Positions 33,861 to 43,325 of a DNA stretch of 64,000 nucleotides are shown one piece after another. The stretch lies in NCBI GenBank assembly GCA_050084985.1, contig JBITNC010000001.1, positions 18,042,001 through 18,106,000 on the forward strand, written 5' to 3'. The notes beneath the pieces are model-generated. The model did no database searches and was not told where the DNA came from. It was given only the letters and a program-made list of their open reading frames with translations. Both the position numbers and the translations under genes were made by a program. The stretch is from Nageia nagi (taxonomy: Eukaryota; Pinophyta). Every line of letters begins with the position of its first letter. The first letter of the stretch is position 1.

Positions 33861-34283
33861 GATGTTGAGAGGGATCACTAAAGAGTTTCTTAGTTTCAAA
33901 AATTAAGCCTTGAAAACCCCTTTCATGAACATATTTGCAATTTTATCTAAGGTGTTACAATGTCTAAGCTCAACAACATTCTTCTCCAACATGTATCATA
34001 TAAAATGGTACTTCATATCGAAGTATGTGGACTTTCTATGGTGGACTAGGTTTCATGCTAATTTAATGATACTCTTGTTATCACAAAATAAGATGGTCGA
34101 ACCACTTTGTTTCTTACCTTGTTCTTGTAGAACCTTTCTCAACCATAATGCTTGGGCACTTACACTTGTGATTGCTATGTACTCAACATTAGTAGAAGAT
34201 AGAGTTATTGTGCTTATTTTCTTTGAGATCCATGTAATCATCCCTGATCCAATATTGAAGCAATGACCTGATGTACTCTTCAT
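33861..34283 (-). pseudogene. Copia RNase H remnant
   Basis: The open stretch 34283-34053 reads HCFNIGSGMITWISKKISTI, STNVEYIAITSVSAQALWLR and LFCDNKSIIKLA, the copia RNase H with Glu and the final Asp ligand. Beyond 34053 it decays to an MLADIFTK-like pol end near 33900. Confidence 0.8.
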
Positions 34284-34301
34284 ATCATAAATGTTGCCCC
34301 C

Positions 34302-35894
34302 TCAATCAAAATCACTATAGCCAATGAGTTTGAAATATCCATGCTTGATGTAGTGGATGCCATAATCACTTGTTCCTTTTACATATCTTTGGATTCTTTT
34401 TATTGCTTTTAGATATGATTTATATGGATTACTCATATATCTAGATACAAGTGATGTATCATATGATATAACAAGTCTTGTGTTTTTAATAAACATAAGA
34501 GTTTCTACTATTTTCCTATAAGTGATCACATTTACTTTTTCATTCTCATCATCCTTACATAATAACTTACTATTATCAATGGTAGTGACGACTGGTTTAC
34601 AATTATCCATGCCAAAAAATTTCAACATATCTTTGGAATTCTTTCTTCCATAAATAAAAATACCTTTATTATTTTGATACACTTTCAAGCTTAGGAAATA
34701 GTGCATTAACCCAAGGTCTTTCATGTCAAATTCATTCATTATTTTCCTTTTAAAATCATCATTCAAGTATGAAGACCTAACCAAATAGATGAGATCATAA
34801 ATCTACAAATATACAAGAAGCATATCATTACCTTTATTCATGTAGTAAAGGGTAGGTTCACATTTGCTTCTTTCAAAATCATACTTATGGAAGTAGCAAT
34901 ATATTAGTGAGTACAATGCCCTTGGTGCTTGTTTGAGGCCATACAATGCCTTCTTCAACTTGTATACTAGATGATATTTTCCTTTAATTTCAAATCCTTA
35001 TGATTGTTGAACATAGACTTCCTCATCCAAGAGTCCATTAAATAAAGCACTTTTGATATCTATATGGTTCATAGTATTTACCATATCTTTGTGTGAAACC
35101 TTTGGCAAGAAGCCTTGCTTTTTTTCTTTAAATGGTTCCATCACTATTATATTTGGTCTTATAGACCCATTTACAACCAATTCATTTCTATCTTTTGGAA
35201 GCTCAACTAGCTCCCAAGTATAATTCTTTTTTATGGAGGTGATTTCATCCTCCATAGCATTCACATACAAATCATTAGTAAATGTATTTTCATAATAATA
35301 AGGTTCTACATCAATACTAGCCATCAAGACATAGTTTACAACATCTCCCATAGGTTCTTCATCATCACCATACATGTTTAACTTTTCAAGCCTAGATACA
35401 ACTTGATCAAGTTCATGACATTGGCTCCTAGTGAGCCTTCTATTAAATTTTGCATCTAGCATTTGTGAATATGGATGGGAGGAGAGATATCTTTTACCTT
35501 TCTTTATGATTATATTTGTTAGATATTCATCATCAACTCTTGATCCTCTTAAAGGACTTGGAGAAGAGCTTTTATATGAACTCTTTTGAGGGATTGAAAT
35601 TGAAATTTGATGGATGGAATGTACATTGGGCTGACCATTTGAATATTTATCAACAACTGATCCATAATCCATAAATAGTTCTTGATGACCATACCTCCAC
35701 CCTTCATAAAAAATTACATCTCTTGAGATTACAACTTTGTGGGTGTTTGGATTGTAAAATCTATATACCTTTGTGGTTTCACAGTAACCAATGAAAATAC
35801 ATGCTTGAATTTTTGGGTCAAGTTTCCTTATTTTCTCATTTATAATGTACATGTGCATTTTCCAAACAACTAAAAACTCTAAAATTATTAACAT
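34302..35894 (-). pseudogene. Copia integrase C-terminus and reverse transcriptase
   Basis: The open stretch 35894-34998 (298 codons) starts with the integrase tail (ACIFIGYCETTKVYRFYNP, then VVISRDVIFYEG), passes a variable linker, and enters RT (EITSIKKNYTWELVELP, MNHIDIKSALFNGLLDEEVY). A second stretch, 34784-34302, has LGLMHYFLSLKVYQ and LGYSD-like ends. Between them, near 34810, the catalytic Tyr-Val-Asp-Asp has become stop-Ile-Tyr-Asp. Confidence 0.85.
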
Positions 35895-36582
35895 TTAGTT
35901 TTCTCTTATACAAATATTCATAGTGGGTGATACCTTCCAATGAGCTAGTGGGACTTTGATTCAAAATATACATAATAATTCTACAAGAATAAACCTAATA
36001 CATGTTATTCAAACCTTTATTTTGCAACATAATTCTATCCATATTCACAATTATTCTATTTCTATGTTTAGCCACACCATTTTTGTTGTAGGGTGTAGGT
36101 AACCATGAGTTGCATCTTGATCCCATAATCCTTGCAAAATTGGAGTAAGTTATTAGAACAAAACTCTTTGCCTCTATCAATATTTAAAAACTTTATATAG
36201 CACCCACTTTTATTCTCACATTAGTTTTGGAATCCTTGAATAATTCAAAAGCCTCATCCTTTATTTTCAAAAAATATGTCTAACACATTCTTGAGAAATC
36301 ATCAATGAAAGCAAGGGAATAATAATTTATACTTCAAATTTTTATTTGCATTGGAACACAAATATCTGAATGCAATAATTGTAGAGGATATGATGCCCTC
36401 CATTATTGGCCTTTTGGAAAGGTTGATATAGAGTTATTCCCCAAATCATGCCCTTCACATACTTCTTTGCATTCATCCACCTTTTGTAGCCCATATACCA
36501 TTTGATGTGATGTCAACAATTTTAAACTAGCATAATTTAGACATCCATATCTCAAATTCCATAACCAACCTTTATTTTCAAT
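35895..36582 (-). pseudogene. Copia integrase remnant
   Basis: Segment 36180-35995 contains ITYSNFARIMGSRCN and PYNKNGVAKHRNRIIVNM. In the latter, the position of the third catalytic residue (Glu before Arg in the family) is Lys. The zinc region is only faintly recognisable at about 36580-36480. Confidence 0.7.
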
Positions 36583-36960
36583 TTATACATTAGCAATTTG
36601 GTCCCCTTGGCCAACAAATTTAATAGTAAACAACTTATTTTTACTTATGGGTACTATTGTGACTAACTTATTACCATGGTTTTTATCATAAATTACACAT
36701 TTATCATCTTCAAACACTAACTTGTAATTCCTTTTCATAATTTTCCCAACGCTTAGTAAATCATATTTTGGATTGGAAGTGTAATATATTTCATTTATAT
36801 TTTTGGTACCTTCCTTGTTTTGCACATTTATAGTACCAATACCTTCAACTTGTAATGCATTATCATCATCGATCCTTATCTTGAATTTGTAGTTGTCAAC
36901 ACTTGCAAGCAATTCCCCCATGTTGGTCATATAGTTGGATCATACTAAATCAAGTATCCA
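36583..36960 (-). pseudogene. Copia protease and gag-pre-integrase region
   Basis: WILDL at 36955 is the protease active-site block with the Ser-Gly lost to a changed codon and a stop. An open stretch 36930-36583 carries GIGTINVQ, IYYTSNPKYDLLSVGKIMK and VFEDDKC, the usual copia sequence between protease and integrase. Confidence 0.75.
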
Positions 36961-37990
36961 TGTCTCTTGTATGCTTTGATTAGCCTTACCATATGTTAAA
37001 AATAAATTTGCATCCTCCTCTCCATAGTTTGCACCACTTATCCCCTCTTGAGACGCTTTGAGTCTATAATCTCTCTCATAGTGTCTAAAATTATTGCAAT
37101 AGAAGCATTTCTCATTTTGTTTATCATTATTTAGTTGGCCTCTTCCTTTCCCTATACCTTTATATGCACCTCTTATTCCTCTTCCTCTACCTTGTCCTCT
37201 ACCTATTCCTTGGCCACTCACATAGACTTTAGCCTATTTGGATGCAAAATCCTTCTCTTTGGCACCTCTAACACTTGAAGATGTAGGTTCTTGTAACCTT
37301 TATTCATGGGACATCAAGGAGCCACTGAGTTGACCAAAATTGAGAGTAGAAATATTTTTTCTCTCTTTAACAATAATAACCACATGGTTCTATTTTGGAA
37401 GAAGAGTACTCAAAACCTTCTTTACCAAAACTTAATTTCTAACCTCTTCACCAAGATTCTTCATTTTATTCATGACTGCACTATAATATAATAATCACCA
37501 AATTTACCATTGTCTTGTATTTTGAGATTTTTAAAATATATTTTCAATGTTTAGAGCTTCACTTGTTTAAATTATGCACTTCCTTGATAACCATCATTCA
37601 AATCATTCCATGTCTCTTAAGCTAATATGCATGGAGAAATCCTTTAAAATATGCTCTTATCCAAGCTCATTTGAAGATGGTACCATGCACATGAGTTATT
37701 GTTTTTGAGCCTCCTTTCTAGTAGTATTGTCATTAGCTTGAAGAGCATTCTAATCAGTAGGTTCAACATAACCTTCCTTCATAATATCCTAAAAAACTTT
37801 TCCTATGAGTAGAGTCCTCATCTTAATACTCCAATACTCGTAGTATTCATCATTGAACTCTAGGATGGGCCATGAGTTATTATTGTTGGCTACAATTGTA
37901 AGTTACACAACAAAAAATTAGATGAAAACTTTAGAGAGATTAATAAGGTCTTTCAAACTTCACCCACACGATCAAATCTAATGACCAAAT
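36940..37990 (-). pseudogene. Copia gag remnant
   Basis: The readable part is 37221-36940: a Gly/Arg-rich run (GRGQGRGRGIRGAYKGIGKG) followed by knuckle CFYCNNFRHYERDY, where the last Cys has become Tyr. It ends ETWILDL, the start of protease. The N-terminal region to 37990 is decayed. Confidence 0.75.
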
Positions 37991-38008
37991 TGGGCTTTGA
38001 TACCATAA

Positions 38009-38493
38009 TGAGAGAATGGTCATTGAATTAGCTTTCAAATTGGAGTACAATGATTTTATAGTTCCATATTGGAACAAGGTTACAAAATACATGGTTGATA
38101 AGAAAAAACACATATCTATAAAAAATTACTATAAAATTATCCCAAATTCATGTGAACAAGCCTATGGACACTTGCAATATATTCACACATATTCTACCAT
38201 GATATAATAACCATCCACTAGAGTTACAAGTCAAAATAATAAAATAAACTCAAGAAAAACTAACTATAGTCAAGATCTACCCATGTAACAAAGCCAATAA
38301 TTCATGTATAGAATGACTATATAGGATCGTCTGGGTGACTAATTGTGGACTAGATTATCTTGATGATTGGGTCTGTAAAATCATGCTTGATGAAGAAGAT
38401 TGTGAAATCATAATCATCTCTATGCTGGATGATTGGGATAAATGTGAAGATATAATGATGATAGCTTAAGAAGATCCAATTCAAACTCCAACA
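38009..38493 (-). repeat. 5' LTR of copia element at 33.4-38.5 kb
   Basis: 485 bp; plus-strand ends TGAGAGAATGG and AAACTCCAACA. Followed by target duplication CCACT. Confidence 0.9.
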
Positions 38494-39100
38494 CCACTCA
38501 AGTAATCATCTCTAATGCATCAATGTTGGTTCATAATTGACACAAGGAGGGAGTTCAAAGGGGGAAGGGTAAGGAGGAGGTGATCTCCAAGGACTCAAAC
38601 CTCTCTCTGTAACCTAAGAATAAGAAGGTCTTAGTGATAGGTGAATCATCCAACTTGAAGGTAATGAGGGTTATAGGAACATCTTTGCAAGAGCCACCTA
38701 AGGGCCAAGAGGATTACATAGAGCTTTTGCATGCTTTGACCCGATCCACGAGGGTGACTCTTTTCTATGTTGAACATGCATATGAGGAGTGGGTTGATGA
38801 CCATAAAGAGAAAATAAAGTTAGAGAAATCCCAAGATCTAGGAAGCTCCAAAGGGAAGTGAAGATCTTGGAGAGCCTAACTCCATGAAGCTCTAAGGGAA
38901 AGGGGAAGTCTATCTCCTAGATTATTTTTGAGATCATATTTGATACTTTTTGTTTTGTTTTAAGTTATTTTGGTTATGTTTGATTTGTATAGGGTTCTTA
39001 TGGAGATCATATTAGATGAAAATATGAAGACTTGTAAATGATATAGGGTCCTTTCAAAACCCTCTTTTTATCCTATATATATATATATCATTTTTTTATC
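38494..39100 (+). pseudogene. Unrecognised broken coding locus, 3' part and possible 3' UTR
   Basis: After the copia element the frame continues to an open stretch, 38634-38861, ending LEKSQDLGSSKGK. It contains a basic/acidic C-terminal tail (WVDDHKEKIKLEKS). A T-rich, gene-like 3' region follows to about 39100 and includes a TA repeat at 39077-39088. No domain recognised. It may be a processed copy of a host or transposon gene. Confidence 0.35.
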
Positions 39101-39875
39101 AATATCATTTAAATATTTATGTTATAATAATGTGCGAAAGAATAACATGAATGCCAATAGATGGAAGTTTTGGTATTTTTTTATTTAAAATAATTTATAA
39201 AATAAAATGATTTAATGGTGGATTAGTTTAAGATTTATATTCAAAATTAATATTGTTTTATATTTCAAACAAGATGAGATGATTGGTCAATTGGTAAGAT
39301 TATCAATTTAGTGGTGAGAGGTCACAAGTTCAATCTACATAAAAGCTTAAATTATTTTTGACATGTGATGAATTTATTTTTATAATTTTTTTAAATTATA
39401 TTAATATATAATTATTATGTAGTATATACATATTTTTTAAATGCTTATTATTTAAATTATCCATGGACCTTAACCTTTATCTTTGAAATTTATTTTGCAA
39501 AAAATCATGGAAAATATGTCAAAATGAATATATTTGAAGAGAGAAAAAAGCAACAACATATAGAACAATAAAGACAAAATTGAAGAGATTATTAGAGAAA
39601 AATATGAGAAAATATGACATACAATCAAAGATAAAATAACAATACCATGCAAAACATAAAGTGGAAACACCAATGGAATAAATTCAAGAACAAAAGTAAA
39701 GGTTGCAAAAATGGAGAGCACCAATATATAACAAACATAGAATTAGAGGTGAATAATATAGTACTTCATACAATTTATTAAACACTTATGAGTATTAGAT
39801 GATATAATGAAGAAACACAAAGGCACAAGGGTATCTAAAATGGTCATTTCGATAATGAATAAATTTTTAAAAATA
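39101..39875. other. AT-rich region containing a SINE head
   Basis: Mostly AT-rich noncoding sequence. The only structure I see is the tRNA-like segment at 39277-39345. A minus-strand stretch 39470-39724 is open for 84 codons but is Phe/Leu/Ile-rich with no motif, as expected by chance in AT-rich DNA. Confidence 0.5.
39277..39345 (+). mobile_element. tRNA-derived SINE head (putative)
   Basis: TGGTCAATTGG (39284-39294) matches the RNA polymerase III box A. AAGTTCAATCT (39326-39336) matches box B (GGTTCGAATCC) apart from the CpG and one further position. Spacing between boxes is about 31 bp, normal for tRNA-type promoters. The downstream body (to about 39470) is AT-rich and I cannot define its end. 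Confidence 0.55.
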
Positions 39876-40370
39876 ATGGATGATAAGAAAGATAGAGTGA
39901 GTGTAATAAGAAGAATTTGTACATGCTAAGCAAAAATTAACAATTGAACAAAATGAAAAATGAAAAACTTGTACATATCAAATAGAGACCTCATTTATCG
40001 CCAATCACCATATACATATCTATTGTTGTTGCTTCATTTGCCTTACATCTCTTTTATATTGATATTGTGAATATATTATATACATAATATAATAAAATAT
40101 TTTTACGAATAGAAATAATGATGTTACAAATATATTTATAAAAATATATTATGAATATGCAAAATTAATATTATCAATTTATTTTAGATTGCAAATTTAT
40201 TACAAAATATATAATAGATTTTAAATAACAAAGTATTTAACCAAACAAATAAACTTTTTTTGCTAAAAAGTTACAAAATTGAAAATTGAATATCTAAAAA
40301 TTAAACTTAATTCCTTATTTCTACCTTGAATCTATTTTGCAGAACTTCAAATGTGATCTCTTCCTTTATA
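39876..40370 (-). mobile_element. Deleted PLE copy, inverted relative to the PLE at 30.3 kb
   Basis: On the minus strand it starts GGAAGAGATCACATTTGAAG (40364-40345), identical over 20 bases to 30275-30294. It continues to ATTCAAGGTAG, then jumps to the equivalent of 31486 onward and runs to the same 3' limit (CTATCTTTCTTATCATCCAT). The intervening 1.17 kb (RT end, nuclease, hammerhead) is missing at about 40320. Similarity over the rest looks 75-80%. Confidence 0.8.
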
Positions 40371-40454
40371 GATTTTTTTATTAAAAAAAATTATGTACAA
40401 ACATTTGGGTCCTTTGCCTCCCTTGGGCTACCATTGTAGGATGCCTCCCAGCAT

Positions 40455-40613
40455 AACTAGCTTAGATATCTTAGACATATGTCTAAAACACCAAGAGGTA
40501 TCAATCTCAAGGTGCCTATCTTGGAAATCACACTTCCAAGAAAAGATATAGGCACCTTAAGATTGATATCTCTCAATATTTTTAGGTATATGTCTAAACT
40601 ATCTAAGCTAGTT
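40455..40613. repeat. Near-perfect 159-nt hairpin (MITE or small-RNA-precursor-like)
   Basis: Left arm from AACTAGCTTAGATATCTTAG (40455-40474) and right arm ending CTATCTAAGCTAGTT (40613) pair for about 72 bp around a loop of about 7 bases (ATCACAC at 40527-40533), with a few mismatches and small bulges. No coding sequence. Flanking TA-rich sequence gives no clear target duplication. It could be a miniature inverted-repeat element or a precursor of small RNAs. Confidence 0.75.
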
Positions 40614-42559
40614 TTATTTTTTATTATAGAATTATTAGTAATTATTGATATATAATTATTTTATTTAGTATAAATTATATTACATTTTACTTGTATGTTC
40701 TAAATTCAACTAAGATAATAATTTTGTATTCATAAAATTCATATTAAGCTTAATGGGAATCCTTATATTGTTAATTAAATTATGGGAATTATTATTATTG
40801 CTTGGTCTAATGTAAATGGTATATAAAAATAAAATATCGTAATAATGTAAAAGGGAAAAAAGATATAAAAAAGGAGGTTATTATAAGTGATAATGTAAGA
40901 AGATTTGTGTTCTAAATACAACATGAGTGACACAAATATGCCTGATATCCAATATTGTGTACTCTTATTTTTTACGAAGCCTCTAAGTTAAATCTAAGAA
41001 TGGATATGGCAACATGAATCATCTTAACAACTCCATCAATACTATTACTAAAACACAAAAAAGGATCTTATCTCTTTAAAATATCAAGAATTTTTAAATA
41101 TCACCAATGTAGGAGGTGGGAGTTGAACTTGAGACATTCAATGTGGGTGCCATCACACCTCAATTATTTCTCAAATCCCTTGATAAGAGGTGATAAGTTA
41201 TTATTTGAAGGTTTTAACATCATATTGTACTTGATCTAGATTTGGAATTTTATTTTAATGATTTATTTTCATTTGGGTTCAATGTTTTTTCTTATATGAG
41301 AAATAATAATTCAAACACTTAATTGATATATATTTGCTTTTGGACAAACTTTTATACATCCTACAAACCAATGGTTTTAAAAGGATGATAAAAGACTCAT
41401 AACTACAAATGATCTAAGGATGAATAAAAGATCTAGGTCAATCCTTCAATCAAAATATTTTTTCACATAAAGCATACCTTTAACAATGACTTTAATGCTT
41501 TTTTCAATAAAGCAATAAGTAAAACTAGCTTCAAATTACACATGATGTAGTGAAGACCAATTGACTCCTAATAAGTAGAAAATGGATGGTAAGAAAGAAA
41601 AATTGAAAATGATAATAAGATAAGAAATGTGATTATGGATGAATATTATTGCAAACAAGTATTTTTATAGATGAATATTATTATGAACAAGTGTTGTTGC
41701 AGATGTGTGATGCTATAAATAAGTGTTGCAAGTATGTTGTGAATGTATTATGAGTGACTGTTATGGATATGCTATAAACATGGGGGCATGTATGTATTAT
41801 GAATATATGATACAAATGGATGTTGTTGCAGGTGAGTGTTGTTATATATGTCTATTGTTATGGATGAGTGCTACTATTGTTATTATTTTACTATGGATGA
41901 ATATTACTACAAATAAGTGTTATTATAAATGCACATCAATAGGGATGTATGTAGCAATATCATTGTATATTATGTTATTGATGTAAACACATAAAATAAT
42001 TTTCTATTTATACTAAAATCATGTTTTATGATATCTAAAAATAATATCATTAAAAGATGTAAATATTAAAATAAGTTCAAGTATAAAATAAGATAAAAGT
42101 AAAGTATTCCTTATAAGATTCTAATTAGATCCACACATAATCTAGATATGTCAACTTGGAGAGCATATCCAACAATTCTATAAATATCAAAAATATCTTT
42201 TAGAACCATGTATATAAGGATATAGTAGACTCTTTTGCATTAGTACATTGTTTTTTGTTATTCTTCATAATTCTTTGAGATACAGGATGTCAATGGAGTT
42301 TGTCACCTTAGCACACAACATCCACAATATGCTTTTTACACATTAAAGTCTTTATATTTTAAAGATATTTAATGATATCATTGGAGATATTAAATATGAT
42401 ATTCTATAAGAGTTTAAGATCTAACCTAGTTTGTGCATCATTGAAGAATATTTTGTGTAGTGATGCTAGATTGCCATTAATTGGCAATTCATAACTATAA
42501 GATGAATTATATATGCATTTAATTTATTTTTATCAATCTACATTAAAATTTATTTATTT
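40614..42559. other. AT-rich region without genes
   Basis: Contains a possible SINE box B on the minus strand (AAGTTCAACTCC at 41123-41112), a degenerate short tandem repeat (41633-41960), and otherwise nothing recognised. Part of 42000-42559 may be the leader or LTR of the gypsy element that follows, but I find no second copy to prove this. Confidence 0.5.
41633..41960 (+). repeat. Degenerate tandem repeat, unit about 30 bp
   Basis: Variants of ATGGATGAATATTATTGCAA and ACAAGTGTTGTTGCAG recur about ten times. The Cys-rich open stretch across it (41723-41986) is a by-product of the TGT-rich unit. Confidence 0.6.
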
Positions 42560-43325
42560 TAAGGAATTTCATCCTTTAGGATAAAATTTGATGCATATAT
42601 GAGAAGGAATTGACATCGTTTGCGATGTTGATTATTTATGAGAAGGGAATCAGTATTGTAAAAAGGACCAGTTAAATGATATTACTACTCATATTCATCA
42701 ACTTAAGGCAAACCTTGATGTATTGAACCAATTCATGGAAAGATTAAGGCATTTGAGCAGTAATAATAAAAATGGATAGTAAGCTTCCACTAGTATTACC
42801 AAAGGGTTAGATAAATAATTTGTAAACACAAAATATGATTTGACCAACATTAGATCTTAGCTAAAGGAATAATAAAAGGAAGAGGATTATGATATATCCT
42901 TTAATAGCCTTTATGTGAAGATATATTGAATTTTCCCCTACCAAGAAATGAGGATAAGTTGATGGCAAATTATTTCCACGGAGTCTAAAGTATTATGTAA
43001 GTGAGTGGTTTTATAAGTTATCTTATAGATCCATTCATTTATTTAGTGAAATTATGAAGTTATTTATGAATAATAATAAACACAACACTAAAAACCTTAT
43101 CAAGGTAGAAGATCTATGTCATTAGTCAAGGATCCTACGAATAATTAGACAAGTTCATCCCACAATTCAAGAAGGTATGAGTACAATCTACTAAATGCAA
43201 GTTAGATGAAGATAAATAAATAGAATTTGTGCATATATTATTCTTCCAATTTTGAAACATGATATAGATTATTTAGAGCAAGATTTGAGACTATGACAAA
43301 GAAGGTTTTGGAAAAAGAACCAATT
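42560..43325 (+). pseudogene. Ty3/gypsy gag, N-terminal part (duplicated locus, copy 1)
   Basis: Around 42960-43090 the plus strand reads a decayed gag core: LANYFHG, then EWFYKLSYRSIHLFSEIMKL and LFMNNNKHNTKNLIKVEDL. This is the Trp-Phe-x-x-Leu, Phe-x-x-Phe and leucine-zipper-like pattern of gypsy gag. Stops are common. It is cut at 43325 by the solo LTR and resumes at about 46319. Confidence 0.7.

Larger units (their letters stand above)
33395..38493 (-). mobile_element. Ty1/copia retrotransposon
   Basis: 5099 bp with LTRs of 456 bp (33395-33850) and 485 bp (38009-38493), perfect target duplication CCACT (33390-33394, 38494-38498), and a 15-base primer site read on the minus strand as TGGTATCAAAGCCCA (37991-38005). 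A polypurine tract reads AAGGGGATAA at 33851-33860. Coding blocks in order on the minus strand are gag, protease, integrase, RT and RNase H. All are broken. The LTRs differ from one another more than in the other copia elements here, so it is older. Confidence 0.93.

Noticed and set aside
41723-41986. Cys- and Met-rich open frame of 87 codons
   Set aside because: It lies wholly inside a degenerate tandem repeat whose unit is rich in TGT and ATG; no start context, domain or conservation.
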